Part shown: piece by piece, positions 31,891 to 41,689 of the stretch | How the letters are laid out: the number at the start of each line of letters is the position of its first letter | Numbering within the stretch: the stretch's first letter is position 1 | NCBI GenBank assembly: GCA_048499805.1 | Contig: JASNZF010000004.1 | Span: forward strand, 186,001-250,000 | Reading direction: 5' to 3' | Length of the DNA: 64,000 bases | Source of the DNA: JAWXBA01 sp048499805 | GTDB lineage: Bacteria; Gemmatimonadota; Gemmatimonadetes; Gemmatimonadales; GWC2-71-9 | Made by a program: the position numbers and the translations under genes | Notes under the pieces: generated by a model | Told to the model about the DNA's origin: nothing | What the model saw: only the letters and a program-made list of their open reading frames with translations | Database searches by the model: none

Positions 31891-34401
31891 ATGCCGACTC
31901 GTCGCAGCTGCCTCTTCCTGGCCACCCTGCTCTCCGGCGCCTGCGCCACTGCCCAGCCGGCCACCCGCACCCCGACCCCACAGCCCACCGGCCAGACGCC
32001 TCCCCCGGCGGCGGCAGCTCCCGCCGGTGGTGGGGGTGGCGGGGCCGCCGCCACCGGGCCCAGGGCGTATGATCGGGTCATCACACGCGCGGCCGTCTCA
32101 GATCCCGGGCTGTTCACGGTCCACAAGGTGGACGCCAAGTACTTCTACGAGATTCCTGACTCCCTGCTGGGCCGGGAGATGCTGCTCATCACCCGGATTG
32201 CCCAGGCGCCTCAGGACCTGAGCGGGTTCCTCAACGCTGGCTCCAACCTCAATGAGCAGGTGGTGCGCTGGGAGCGGATGGGGGACCGGATCCTGCTCAA
32301 GGGGCTGGATTACAAGTACATCGCCGCCGACACCCTCCCGATTGCCTATTCGGTCCAGACCAACACCTTCGCCCCGATCATCCGGTCCTTCCGGATCGAG
32401 GCCTACAGCACCGACTCGGCGGCCTCGGTCGTGGACGTGACCGCGTTCTTCGAGGAGGATACCCCGGCGCTGAGCGGGTTGAGCCAGGGGATGCGGACCC
32501 AGTTCCGGGTCCGCCGCTACGATCCGGCACGCAGCTTCATCGACCGGATCCGGAGCTTCCCGCACAACATCGAGGTCCGTCACACCCAGACCTTCGACGC
32601 CGCCGAGCCGCCGGCGCAGAGTTCCACCGCCACCATCACGATGCAGATGCAGCAATCGATGGTGCTGCTCCCCGAGGAGCCGATGCGGGAACGGCACGCC
32701 GATCCGCGGGTGGGCTGGTTCACGATCACCCAGATCGACTTCGGCATCCAGGAATACAAGGCGGCGGAGCGGACGCTGATCCGGCGGTGGCGCCTGGAGC
32801 CGAAGGACCCGGCGGCCTACGCCCGCGGCGAGCTGGTCGAGCCGGTGAAGCCGATCATCTACTACATCGACCCCGGGACCCCGACCGAGTGGCGGCCGTT
32901 CATCAAGCAGGGGGTGGAGGACTGGCAGCAGGCGTTCGAGACCGCCGGGTTCCGCAACGCGATCCTGGCCCGCGACCCGCCCGCCCCGGCGGAGGACCCC
33001 GAGTTCGACCTCGATGACGTCCGCTACTCCTCGGTGCGGTACATCGCCAACATGACCCGGAATGCCACCGGGCCGAGCGTCTCGGATCCCCGGACCGGCG
33101 AAATCATCGAGAGCGACATCATCTGGTACCACAACCACCTGCGATCCTACCGCAATCGGCTGATGGTGGAGACGGGGGCCGCGAATCCCGCCGCCCGGTC
33201 GCTCAACATGGACATGGCGCTGCTGGGCGAAACGGTGCGGCAGGTGATCGCGCACGAGGTGGGGCACGCCCTGGGGCTGCCGCACAACATGGCCGGTTCC
33301 GGGGCATTCCCGGTGGACTCGCTCCGGTCACCGAGCTTCACCGAGCGGTTCGGGGTGGCGCCCTCGATCATGGATTACGCCCGGCAGAACTACGTCGCGC
33401 AACCGGGCGACGGCGTCACCCGCTTCATCCGGAAGATCGGGCCGTACGACCACTACGCCATCAACTGGGGCTACCGGCTGATCCCCAACAGCACGCCGGA
33501 GTCGGAGCGCGCGACCCTCAACCGCTGGATCCGCGAGAAGAACGGCGACCCGGTCTACCGGTTCGGCTCCCCCCGGGCCGATCCGCGCACCCAGACCGAG
33601 GACATCGGCGACGACCCGGTGCGGGCCAGCGAGTTCGGGATCGCCAACCTGAAGCGGGTGATCCCGAACCTGGTGACCTGGACCGCCACGCCGGGCCAGG
33701 ACTACACCGACCTGGCCGAGCTGTATGGCGAGCTGGTCTCGTCGTGGAGCCGGTATGTCGGGCACACCATGGCGAACATCGGGGGGGTCTTCGAGACGAC
33801 CAGGGCGAGCGATGAGGCGGGCCCCGTCTTCGAGGCGGTTCCCGCCGCACGCCAGCGGGCCACGATGCGGTTCCTAGGCGAACAGGTCTTCACCACCCCG
33901 ACCTGGCTGGTGCCCGAGGACCTGCTCCGGCGGATTGAACCCACCGGCGCCGTGAACCGGGTGCGGCAGGCCCAGGCGTCCGCCATCGGCCAGGTGCTCA
34001 ACACCGGGCGGCTGTTGCGCCTGGCCGAGCAGGAAGCCTTCCGGCCGGCCGAATCGTACCGGATCGTGGACCTCCTCGGTGAGCTCCGGGCGGGGATCTG
34101 GGGCGAACTCACCGGTAGTGGCGCGATCGATGCCTGGCGTCGGACCCTGCAGCGCGAGCACCTCGCGCGGCTGGGGGCGCTCCTGACCGATCCGGCGACC
34201 CCACCCTCCACCCCCGCGGCAGCGCAGGCGCTGGCGGAGGTCGTCTCGTCGGACATCCGGGCCCTGGTTCGGGCCGACCTGACCGCGCTGCAAGGCCAGG
34301 TGCGGGCCCGCCAGGCGCGAGGGGGCGACCCGGTCACCCGGGCGCATCTGGCCGATGTCCTTGCTCGCATCGAGACGACGCTCGACGGTGGGGGGCGCTA
34401 G
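31891..34401 (+). CDS. Zinc-dependent metalloprotease lipoprotein (DUF5117/DUF4953 type)
   Basis: 836 residues from the ATG at 31891, supported by GGAG (31882-31885). The signal peptide ends in LLSGAC (Cys18), followed by a long Pro/Gly/Ala linker. The zinc site is HEVGHALGLPHN (455-466). The N-terminal part has FTVHKVDAKYFYEIPDSLLGREMLLITRIAQ, the start of the DUF5118/DUF5117 region. After the zinc site come SIMDYARQNYVAQPGDGV (Met-turn region with SIMDY) and a helical C-terminal domain. Members are secreted metzincin-like proteases frequent in Bacteroidota and Gemmatimonadota. Substrate unknown. It precedes the long gap before the SusC operon. Confidence 0.93.
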   Translation: MPTRRSCLFLATLLSGACATAQPATRTPTPQPTGQTPPPAAAAPAGGGGGGAAATGPRAYDRVITRAAVSDPGLFTVHKVDAKYFYEIPDSLLGREMLLITRIAQAPQDLSGFLNAGSNLNEQVVRWERMGDRILLKGLDYKYIAADTLPIAYSVQTNTFAPIIRSFRIEAYSTDSAASVVDVTAFFEEDTPALSGLSQGMRTQFRVRRYDPARSFIDRIRSFPHNIEVRHTQTFDAAEPPAQSSTATITMQMQQSMVLLPEEPMRERHADPRVGWFTITQIDFGIQEYKAAERTLIRRWRLEPKDPAAYARGELVEPVKPIIYYIDPGTPTEWRPFIKQGVEDWQQAFETAGFRNAILARDPPAPAEDPEFDLDDVRYSSVRYIANMTRNATGPSVSDPRTGEIIESDIIWYHNHLRSYRNRLMVETGAANPAARSLNMDMALLGETVRQVIAHEVGHALGLPHNMAGSGAFPVDSLRSPSFTERFGVAPSIMDYARQNYVAQPGDGVTRFIRKIGPYDHYAINWGYRLIPNSTPESERATLNRWIREKNGDPVYRFGSPRADPRTQTEDIGDDPVRASEFGIANLKRVIPNLVTWTATPGQDYTDLAELYGELVSSWSRYVGHTMANIGGVFETTRASDEAGPVFEAVPAARQRATMRFLGEQVFTTPTWLVPEDLLRRIEPTGAVNRVRQAQASAIGQVLNTGRLLRLAEQEAFRPAESYRIVDLLGELRAGIWGELTGSGAIDAWRRTLQREHLARLGALLTDPATPPSTPAAAQALAEVVSSDIRALVRADLTALQGQVRARQARGGDPVTRAHLADVLARIETTLDGGGR

Positions 34402-35038
34402 GAGAAGACCCATCGATTGTGGTGGGTCCCCGGGGGCTCCCCTCACCCCTCCCGGAATCCAGGGGTGGACGAATCCGGGATCGGGCGGTAATGTGTGAGG
34501 TCGCATGTGAGGGACCCTGCCCAGCGGGGGTGGCATCGCCGCTGGGTTGGGAGGGCTGTTGCAGCCCTTGCCTGGTCGACCCCCGATCCGACTGGATCGA
34601 ACCAAGTCCAGCATTTCGTGTCGTTGTGACACACGGCAGCTACACAGGGTGTCTCCGATCAACACGGTTGGGGCGATCCGTTCCTCTGCTGCATGTCATT
34701 GCTTCACAAGGTGTTAAGTGTGAAATCTGGGTTCCGGTACGTTCCGTGCGGAACCTGGTCTGTCGGTCGCTGAGCAACCTCGGGGCTTGATCTTCCCGCC
34801 CCTCCAAGCCCCCGGGCGACCCACACTGTCCCGCCTTCCCCCGCGTGTCTTACCGCCTTCGGGCGTGCCTTTCTTGTTCGCGCAGTCGCAGTTCCGTTGG
34901 GTTCTCCCGTAGTCCCCCGGTTCCGGCAAATGCCGGATCGGGCCAGCAACAATCCGTCTGAGGAAACCCTGCAACTCGCTCCAGCGCCCGTACTTGGCTG
35001 GTGCGGCCCATCCACCCCATCGAAGAGGTACAGGCGAC
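34402..35038. other. Long non-coding leader region before the first SusC gene
   Basis: No convincing gene lies in this 637-base gap on either strand. It has a hairpin TCCCGGA/TCCGGGA (34450-34480) that may end the metalloprotease transcript. An inverted repeat TTCACA/TGTGAA (34703-34708, 34719-34724) could be an operator. It is presumed to contain the promoter and leader of the SusC-SusD cassette. Confidence 0.5.
34703..34724. promoter_or_regulatory. Possible operator: inverted repeat TTCACA-N10-TGTGAA
   Basis: Exact six-base arms about 320 bases before the first SusC start. The regulator is unknown. The orientation is opposite to the classical CRP site, so no CRP claim is made. Confidence 0.25.
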
Positions 35039-38000
35039 ATGACGACTTGTGTGCGTCCACCTGCCATCCTCCGCGTGTTGCTGCCGGTGCTCGCGCTGTT
35101 CGGCTTCGCGGCCGAAGCGCACTCCCAGGCAACGTTCCGCGGCAGGGTGCTGACCGAGCGTGGCGAGCCGATTGCGGCTGCGGCGGTTGGCATCTCTGAG
35201 CTCGGCATCTCCACCCAATCCAATGCCCAGGGGGTCTACACCCTGATTGTCCCGGCGGCACGCGTCTCGGGGCAGCAGGTGACCCTGGCGGCCCGGGCGA
35301 TCGGGTACCGGGCCCGGTCCACGTCGATCGCACTGGCGGCCGGCGAGCGGACCATCGACTTCACCCTCATCCAGGACATCAACAAGCTGGAAGAGGTGAT
35401 CGTCACCGGCGTGATGGAGGGCGTGGAGCGCTCCAAGGTGCCGTTCGCCGTGGGCCGTGTCACCGCGGAGGACATCCCGGTGGCGGCGGTGGACCCGGTG
35501 CGCGCCCTGCAGGGCAAGGTGTCGGGGGTGCGGATCGCCCAGACGACGGGCTATCCGGGCTCGACGCCGGAGATCCTGCTGCGCGGCCCGACGTCGATCA
35601 ACGCGTCGGGGCGTGGCCAGGGCCCGCTGATCATCATCGACGACGTGATCATGAACGTCGGGGTGCTGACCGAGCTGGGTGGCATGGACATCGAGTCGAT
35701 CGAGGTGGTGAAGGGCGCCGCGGGGGCGTCGCTGTACGGGACGCGGGCGGCGAACGGGGTCATCACGATCCGGACCAAGCGCGGGCTGACGGGCGGGAAT
35801 GACGGGGTCCGGTTCAACGTGCGGACCGAGTACGGCTTCAACGACATGAACATCGACTACGGCATCCCGGTCAACCACCCGCTCCAGCTGGACGAGACGG
35901 GGAAGCGCATCTGCGCCGTGGTCTCGGGGACCCAGCCGTGCTCGCGCACCTTTGACATCAACCGCGAGATCATGCGCCGCAACGCGGTGGCCGCGGACAC
36001 GATCCGGTCCGGACAGCGGGCCCTCTACTCGGCCCCGACCGGGACCGAGCTGCGGAACGTCTACCAGGCGCAGATCTGGCCGGGCCAGTACTACAACCAG
36101 ATCGCCCAGCTGCTCAGCCGGACGCCGACGATCATGACCAACGTGGACGCGACGGGCCGGGTGGGCAACGTCTCCTTCTACGTCAGCGGCAACTACACCG
36201 ACGAGGCCGGCGCGATCACGGTCCTCAACGGCACCCAGAACAAGCGGGCCCGCGTCAACCTGGACTACGACGCCCGCTCCGACCTCAAGATCTCGGTGAG
36301 CACCTTCGCCGACAAGCTCAACGACGACAACGACGGGTTCAACTTCGGCGGCCTGCTCCGGGGCATGCTCCCGGGCGTCGACCAGCTGATGCGGGACTCG
36401 CTGGGCCGCGCCCCGCTGGTGACCGGCGGCTCGGGCTACCGGCCGACCGGCAACGGCGGCGGCAACCTGGTGTACGGCCCGGAGAACCACATCGGCTACC
36501 GCGAGTCGACCCGGTTCCTGGGCAGCATCACCGCCCGGTACTTCCCGACCGACTGGGCCACCTTCGAGGCCACGGCCGGCTATGACACCCGGGCCCGCCA
36601 GGATGTCAGCATCACCCCGTCCGGCAGCCGGTCGACGTCGATCTCGGCGGCGACGAACAAGGGCAACATGTCGATCAACAACTTCCACGACGAGTCGGTG
36701 AACGCGGCGCTGTCGGCCACGTTCCGGAGCCAGCTCGGCGAGGAGTTGAGCGGCAAGCTGAGCTTCCGCGGCCTGTACGACGAGAACAACTTCAACAGCG
36801 TCAACACCGCGGGCCAGGTGTTCACGGTCAAGGACATCAACACGCTGGGCAACACCACGACCAACAAGTCGAACAGCTCCAGCATCACCACGATCAAGAA
36901 CGTGGGCCTGTTCGCCGGCGCGTCGCTGGACTACAAGGACCGCTACATCGTCGAGGGCTCGTTCCGGTACGACGGTTCCTCGCTGTTCGGCGCCGGCAAC
37001 CGCTGGTCGCCGTTCGGGCGGATCTCGGCGGTCTGGAACGTGGCGCGCGAGCCGTTCTGGAACGTCGGGTTCATGGATGAGTTCCGGCTCCGCGCCAGCC
37101 GCGGCACCGCCGGCACCACGCCGCCGTTCTCGGCGCAGTACGAGACCTACTCGGTCAGCGGCACCTCGGTGACGCTGGGCCAGGCGGGCAACCGGCTGAT
37201 CAAGCCGGAGACCACGACCGAGGTGGAGGTCGGCACCGACTTCACGCTGTTCGGGAAGGTCGGCTTCGAGGTGACCTACGCGCACGCCGTGACCCGGGAC
37301 CAGATCCTGCCGGTCTCGACGGCGGCGTCGCTGGGCTTCTCGACCCAGTGGCAGAACGCGGGGACGCTGGACAACAAGACGATCGAGCTGGGCGTGAACC
37401 TGCCGATCGTCAACAGCAGCACCCTGTTCTGGCAGATGCGCGGGACCTGGGACCGCACCCGGACCCACATCACCGAGCTGTTCGTCCCCGACTTCATCTA
37501 CTCGGGCGGCACCGGCCAGGGCACCGGCAGCTTCTTCTACATGACGGCCAACACCGAAGTGCAGAACGGCTTCCCGCTCAACCGGTACGGCAACATCTAC
37601 GGCCGCGCCTTCTACAAGACCTGCGGCGACCTGCCGGTCTCGGTCCAGCCGGACTGCGGCCCGGGCAAGGCGTACCAGCGGGACAGCAACGGGTGGGTGG
37701 TCTGGACCGGGGCGGGGAACAGCATCGGCGACGGCATCACCAAGAACCTGTGGAGCACCACGCTGCCGGCGAGCGAGTCGCCGTGGAACTACGCCCTGAC
37801 CTGGGGCCACCCGATCGTCGACCGTCCGCTGGCGGGCGAGCCGGGCGAGCGGGTGGGCAAGAACCAGATCATCGGCAACGTGTTCCCGGACTTCCGGTTC
37901 ACGTTCACGAACGACATCCAGTACAAGAAGCTGACGCTGTACACCCTGCTCGATGCCACCATCGGGCACGAGATCAACAACCAGGGTGAGGGCTGGGGCC

Positions 38001-38398
38001 TGCTGGACCTGAGCTCCGCCTACTTCGACCAGGCCGACCAGACGGTCCAGACGGCCAAGCCGGTGGGCTACGGCTGGCGCGCGGGCAGCCCGGAGAGCTC
38101 CGGCATCGGCGGCTTCTACGACGTGCTCGGCCCGAACAACTACGTCGTGGAGAGCGGGTCGTACGCCAAGCTCCGCGAGGTGAGCCTGACCTACAAGTTC
38201 GGCAAGATCGCGGGTGTCGGCGACTGGACCCTGGGCCTGGTCGGCCGGAACATCCTCAAGTTCACCAACTACTCGGGCATGGATCCGGAGGTGGGTGTCA
38301 GTGGTGGCAACACGGGCTCGGGCCTGATCAACCAGACCGACAACTTCGACATGCCGCCGCTGCGGTCGTTCACCTTCTCCATTTCCACGCGCTTCTAG
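35039..38398 (+). CDS. SusC/RagA-family TonB-linked outer-membrane protein, copy 1
   Basis: 1,119 residues. The signal peptide ends near AEAHSQ (30). A carboxypeptidase-regulatory-like domain follows (about 31-115: ATFRGRVLTERGEPIAAA to IDFTLIQ), then EEVIVTG (118-124), then the TonB plug (about 135-250) with ALQGKVSGVRIAQ, PEILLRGPTSI, PLIIIDDV, IESIEVVKGAAGASLYG and AANGVITIRTKRG. The rest is a beta-barrel ending in FTFSISTRF. It imports, with SusD and TonB, an oligomer such as a glycan or peptide; the ligand is unknown. The start at 35039 is shared with copy 2. Compared with copy 2 there are about 26 substitutions, all before residue 531. Confidence 0.96.
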   Translation: MTTCVRPPAILRVLLPVLALFGFAAEAHSQATFRGRVLTERGEPIAAAAVGISELGISTQSNAQGVYTLIVPAARVSGQQVTLAARAIGYRARSTSIALAAGERTIDFTLIQDINKLEEVIVTGVMEGVERSKVPFAVGRVTAEDIPVAAVDPVRALQGKVSGVRIAQTTGYPGSTPEILLRGPTSINASGRGQGPLIIIDDVIMNVGVLTELGGMDIESIEVVKGAAGASLYGTRAANGVITIRTKRGLTGGNDGVRFNVRTEYGFNDMNIDYGIPVNHPLQLDETGKRICAVVSGTQPCSRTFDINREIMRRNAVAADTIRSGQRALYSAPTGTELRNVYQAQIWPGQYYNQIAQLLSRTPTIMTNVDATGRVGNVSFYVSGNYTDEAGAITVLNGTQNKRARVNLDYDARSDLKISVSTFADKLNDDNDGFNFGGLLRGMLPGVDQLMRDSLGRAPLVTGGSGYRPTGNGGGNLVYGPENHIGYRESTRFLGSITARYFPTDWATFEATAGYDTRARQDVSITPSGSRSTSISAATNKGNMSINNFHDESVNAALSATFRSQLGEELSGKLSFRGLYDENNFNSVNTAGQVFTVKDINTLGNTTTNKSNSSSITTIKNVGLFAGASLDYKDRYIVEGSFRYDGSSLFGAGNRWSPFGRISAVWNVAREPFWNVGFMDEFRLRASRGTAGTTPPFSAQYETYSVSGTSVTLGQAGNRLIKPETTTEVEVGTDFTLFGKVGFEVTYAHAVTRDQILPVSTAASLGFSTQWQNAGTLDNKTIELGVNLPIVNSSTLFWQMRGTWDRTRTHITELFVPDFIYSGGTGQGTGSFFYMTANTEVQNGFPLNRYGNIYGRAFYKTCGDLPVSVQPDCGPGKAYQRDSNGWVVWTGAGNSIGDGITKNLWSTTLPASESPWNYALTWGHPIVDRPLAGEPGERVGKNQIIGNVFPDFRFTFTNDIQYKKLTLYTLLDATIGHEINNQGEGWGLLDLSSAYFDQADQTVQTAKPVGYGWRAGSPESSGIGGFYDVLGPNNYVVESGSYAKLREVSLTYKFGKIAGVGDWTLGLVGRNILKFTNYSGMDPEVGVSGGNTGSGLINQTDNFDMPPLRSFTFSISTRF

Positions 38399-38410
38399 GA
38401 GCCATCCAGA

Positions 38411-40096
38411 ATGATGCGATCCATGATCCGATGCGGGGCGCTGGCCGGAGCGGTGTTGCTCGGGGCCTGCGACCTCGCGGTCGAGAACCGAACCGCGCCG
38501 GACACGTCGAAGGTGCTGGCGACGCCAGCGGACGTCGAGGCGCTCCTGGGCGGGCAGTTCCTCCGCCACAACTCGTCACTGTACGGCAGCACGGCGAACG
38601 TGTGGGGCATGATGAACGTCATGTCGCACGAGAACTTCAGCAGCCTGTCGAACAACTGCCAGGGCCAGCGCGTGGGCATCCCGCGCGCCAGCAATGACAA
38701 CGCAGTCGGCAACGGCTGCGCCAGCGAGCAGCGCCGGGTGTACTACATCGACGGCGAAGTGGTCCGGGTGAGCTCGAACATCCTGGCCAAGCTCAACACC
38801 GCGGGCTTCACCCTGGGCTCCACGGCCCAGGACCAGCGGGCGCGGGCCTTCGCCAACTTCACCCGGGGCGTGGCCCTGGGCTACCTGGCGATGGTCTACG
38901 ACTCGGCGGCGATCATCACCCCCGAGAGCAGCACCGAGGATCCGGGCCAACTCTCCGGCTACCAGGACGTGATGACCGCGGCGCTGGCCTCGCTGGACGC
39001 CGCCATCGCGGCGGCCCAGGCGCCGGGCACCGGGACCGGGGGCTTCCCGATCCCGAACGAGTGGTTCGCCAACACCAATGGCGCGACCACGGCGGCGGAG
39101 TTCATCAAGATCGTCCGCAGCTACAAGGCCCGGTTCCGGGCCGGCGTGGCGCGGACCCCGGCCGAGCGGGCGGCGGTCAACTGGGCGGCGGTGATCGCCG
39201 ATGCCCAGAACGGGATCACGCAGGACATGAACCTCCGGACCGCCACCACCGCCGGCACCCTGAGCAACAGCTGGGTGTCCACCTGGTACAGCTACACGAC
39301 CTGGCACCAGATGGTGCCGTTCATCATCGGGATGGGCGACGTCTCGGGCAACTACGAGGCGTACATCGCGGCCCCCCTGAACGACAAGGGCAAGGACGGC
39401 GCGTTCTTCATGGTGACGCCCGACCTGCGCTGGCCGCAGGGGGCCACCCGCGCCGCCCAGCAGGCCGACTTCTCGGTCACTTCCTGCACCGCCGCCGGTT
39501 CCATCTGCAAGCGGGACTTCCGCAACCGGCCGACGGCGAACGACCAGGCCTCGGGCCCGACCTGGGGCTACTCGAACTACGACCACACCCGGTACTACGC
39601 CTGGGACAAGAGTGGCTCGGAGCCCGGTGCGACCAACAACACCGGCCCGTTCCCGTTCATGAAGAAGGCCGAGATCGACATGCTCCAGGCCGAGGGCCTG
39701 ATCCGGACCGGGAGCTTCGCGGCCGCGGCGGCGCTGATCAACAACACCCGCGTCGGGCGCGGTGGCCTGCCGGCGATCACGGCGTTCGACAACACCTCGC
39801 CGGTGCCGGGCGGGGCCAACTGCGTGCCCCGGGTGCCCAATTCATCGGGCACGGCGGTGGCCTGCGGCAACATGATGGAAGCGATGAAGTGGGAAAAGCG
39901 GATGGAAACCGCCTATACGCACTTCGGCGGGTGGTTCTTTGACCACCGCGGGTGGGGTGACCTGCCCGAGGGGACCCCGACCCACTGGGCCCCGCCGTAC
40001 GAGGACCTCCTGGCGCGCGGGTATGCCAAGGAGGCCGTCTACAGCCTCGGGGGTGGCCTGCCCGGCAGCGCCGCCAAGGGGACGTACGGCTGGTGA
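38411..40096 (+). CDS. SusD/RagB-family lipoprotein, copy 1
   Basis: 561 residues, twelve bases after susC. The signal peptide ends in LLGAC (Cys20). It has the helical SusD-like layout: TSKVLATPADVEALLGGQF near the N-terminus, a TPR-like segment ARAFANFTRGVALGYLAMVYD, AEFIKIVRSYKARFRAGVA, and the C-terminal MKKAEIDMLQAEGLIRTGSFAAAAALINNTRVGRGGLPAI and MEAMKWEKRMETAYTHFGGWFFDHRGWGDLP. SusD-like proteins form the lid on the SusC barrel and bind the substrate at the cell surface. It is identical to the product at 45062. Confidence 0.95.
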   Translation: MMRSMIRCGALAGAVLLGACDLAVENRTAPDTSKVLATPADVEALLGGQFLRHNSSLYGSTANVWGMMNVMSHENFSSLSNNCQGQRVGIPRASNDNAVGNGCASEQRRVYYIDGEVVRVSSNILAKLNTAGFTLGSTAQDQRARAFANFTRGVALGYLAMVYDSAAIITPESSTEDPGQLSGYQDVMTAALASLDAAIAAAQAPGTGTGGFPIPNEWFANTNGATTAAEFIKIVRSYKARFRAGVARTPAERAAVNWAAVIADAQNGITQDMNLRTATTAGTLSNSWVSTWYSYTTWHQMVPFIIGMGDVSGNYEAYIAAPLNDKGKDGAFFMVTPDLRWPQGATRAAQQADFSVTSCTAAGSICKRDFRNRPTANDQASGPTWGYSNYDHTRYYAWDKSGSEPGATNNTGPFPFMKKAEIDMLQAEGLIRTGSFAAAAALINNTRVGRGGLPAITAFDNTSPVPGGANCVPRVPNSSGTAVACGNMMEAMKWEKRMETAYTHFGGWFFDHRGWGDLPEGTPTHWAPPYEDLLARGYAKEAVYSLGGGLPGSAAKGTYGW

Positions 40097-40111
40097 TCAC
40101 CGCCGACGCCG

Positions 40112-40133
40112 CCCGCCGGTCGCGACCGGCGGG
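40112..40133 (+). promoter_or_regulatory. Strong palindrome between SusD and DUF4397 genes, copy 1
   Basis: Arms CCCGCCGGTC and GACCGGCGGG meet at a GC centre, a perfect 22-base palindrome. It is flanked by a further CGCCGA/TCGGCG pair. It may act as a partial terminator or mRNA-stability element that lowers expression of the third gene or protects the susCD message. Confidence 0.5.
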
Positions 40134-40194
40134 TCGGCGCCACCCGGCCGGCCGTGCAGACGGTCCTGGCCCTTCCACTTTCATGGAGTGCGTA

Positions 40195-41043
40195 ATGCGA
40201 CGCCTTTTTCGACTCTCGGCATTGGCTCTGGCCCTGGGCGCTTCGACCGCCTGCCGGCCCGAGACGATCATCGAGACTGAAGACATCCCGACGGCGGGCA
40301 TCCGGTTCGTCAATGCGGTGCCCGACACCTTCGCGCTGGACTTCCGTCCGGTGGACATCGTGGAGAACACCCACTTCTACTCGGTGGGGTTCCGCAGCAC
40401 GACGCTGCTGTACTACAAGAATGCGCGGGCCGGGCAGCGGCAGTTCAAGATCTTCCTGGCCAACCCGAGCCTGACGGCGCCGGCGGCGGAACAGCAGGCC
40501 ATCGCGAGCACGGTGGTGGACGAGCTGAACCTGACGCTGGAAGCGGGGAAGAACTACACGGTCATCATCTGGGGCTACATGCGGCCGGGCTCGACGCCGG
40601 CGAAGCGGGTGACGGTGCTGGAGGACAATCCGGCGGATCCGGGGAGCCAGGTGGCGCTGCGGATCGTCAACGCGGCCGCGGACCTGGGCGCGGTGGACGG
40701 CCGGTTCTACCCGAGCACGGGCACGGCGCCGGCCTCGCCGAACTGGGCGAACGTGGCGGCCCTGACGGCGTCGGCGTACGTGAACACGGCGCCGGGCGCG
40801 ATCAAGGCGAACGTGCGGCTGGCGGGCGGGACGACGGCGCTGTTCACCGACCCGACGCTGCCGGCCGGGATTGCGGAGACGATCGACATCGACGGCGCGC
40901 CGGGCAGCACGCGGGCGGGGACGGGGATGTCGGGGTTCGTCTTCCCGCGGTCGGTGGCGGGCAGCCGGGCGACGAACTTCACCACGCCGGGGATGTTCTG
41001 GGTGTGGGATCGGCGTCCGCCGCGGACCTGCGCGCTCTGCTAG
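40195..41043 (+). CDS. DUF4397 lipoprotein, copy 1
   Basis: 282 residues from the ATG at 40195; GGAG (40185-40188) lies six bases upstream and an ATG at 40183 would overlap it. The signal peptide MRRLFRLSALALALGASTAC has a lipobox Cys20. The body is a DUF4397-type beta-sandwich: GIRFVNAVPDTFALDFRPVD, GFRSTTLLYYKNARAGQRQFKIF, NLTLEAGKNYTVIIWGY, VALRIVNAAADLGAVDGRFY and KANVRLAGGTTALFTD. The end (WDRRPPRTCALC) has two Cys. DUF4397 proteins are surface-exposed and of unknown activity. Position after SusD suggests an accessory surface binding protein for the SusCD ligand. Identical to the copy at 46846. Confidence 0.88.
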   Translation: MRRLFRLSALALALGASTACRPETIIETEDIPTAGIRFVNAVPDTFALDFRPVDIVENTHFYSVGFRSTTLLYYKNARAGQRQFKIFLANPSLTAPAAEQQAIASTVVDELNLTLEAGKNYTVIIWGYMRPGSTPAKRVTVLEDNPADPGSQVALRIVNAAADLGAVDGRFYPSTGTAPASPNWANVAALTASAYVNTAPGAIKANVRLAGGTTALFTDPTLPAGIAETIDIDGAPGSTRAGTGMSGFVFPRSVAGSRATNFTTPGMFWVWDRRPPRTCALC

Positions 41044-41073
41044 GCGGGTCGGCGATCAGCCGCAGCACCAGTC

Positions 41074-41101
41074 GGGCCGCCGGGCACTCGCCCGGCGGCC
41101 C
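41074..41101 (+). terminator. Hairpin terminator of cassette 1
   Basis: Arms GGGCCGCCGGGC (41074-41085) and GCCCGGCGGCCC (41090-41101) form a perfect 12-base stem with the loop ACTC, 31 bases after the DUF4397 stop. No T-run follows. Confidence 0.65.
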
Positions 41102-41108
41102 GATTGGC

Positions 41109-41689
41109 ATTCGGGGGCTCCGGAGCGGGCCGCCGACGCCCCCCTTGCTGGTCCTCCGTTCCAGTTGGCTCGTGGCCAGGCAGCGCGACCGGGGGGCTGG
41201 ACGAAACCTCGCTGGGGCTGTAGGATCAAGGTTCGGCTGAGACAGAGGGTTCTGCGGGTCGTCGCCGCGCTGGTGGACGATCGTCGGGATCCGAGTGGGG
41301 TGGTATTGCTGGGCCGGTCCACGCGGCCGCCCATGCCGGCCCTGTTGTGTGTGGCAAGCGTCCTTTTGACACAGCCGTGTACCGGGCCGCGTGTCCGTTC
41401 GTCACAACCAGAATCCTTCGCGAGCACAAGTTGTTGCTGTACAGGGACTTGCAACGCCCCCATCCGGGGCATGCTCCCTGCTGTGTTGCAGGTCACCGTA
41501 TTGTCTCCGCGCCGGGTGACGGGCGCTGAGGCGGCAGGTTTCGTTTCATTGTGAAGCTCACCTCGAGCCACACGTTTCCCGCCAATTGGCGAGTTCTCCA
41601 TAGGTTCCAGCGTCACTACCAGGTTTCGTTCGTCCCGGCATGTCGCCGGGGCGACATCGTTCACCCACGAAAGAGGAACACAGGCGACT
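41109..41689. other. Unique spacer between the two cassettes
   Basis: This 581-base segment has no counterpart in the other cassette and no convincing gene. It must contain the promoter of the second susC. A TTGACA at 41366-41371 lacks a good -10 partner. Near the second start, GAAAGAGGAACACAGGCGAC resembles the sequence before the first start, so a short leader element is conserved although the rest is not. Confidence 0.6.

Larger units (their letters stand above)
35039..41108 (+). repeat. Tandem duplication unit 1 (SusC-SusD-DUF4397 cassette)
   Basis: This 6,070-base segment is repeated at 41690-47759 with a constant offset of 6,651 bases. Differences are confined to about 35039-36628. From 36629 to 41108 I found no difference by eye, and the encoded proteins there are identical. 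The homology stops at the same point, eight bases after the terminator-like hairpin, in both copies. Confidence 0.95.

Noticed and set aside
34419..34790. Small gene in the leader before the first susC
   Set aside because: No ribosome-binding site, no signal peptide and atypical composition; the region is better explained as leader and promoter.
34850..38569. Very long open frame on the minus strand opposite susC copy 1 (and its twin at 41558-45220)
   Set aside because: It mirrors the GC-rich codon pattern of susC, is rich in Arg/Val/Gly/Asp without any domain, and has no ribosome-binding site. The real gene has a signal peptide and known domains on the plus strand.
41366..41394. TTGACA promoter for the second susC
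   Set aside because: No acceptable -10 hexamer lies 15-19 bases downstream and the site is more than 300 bases from the start codon.
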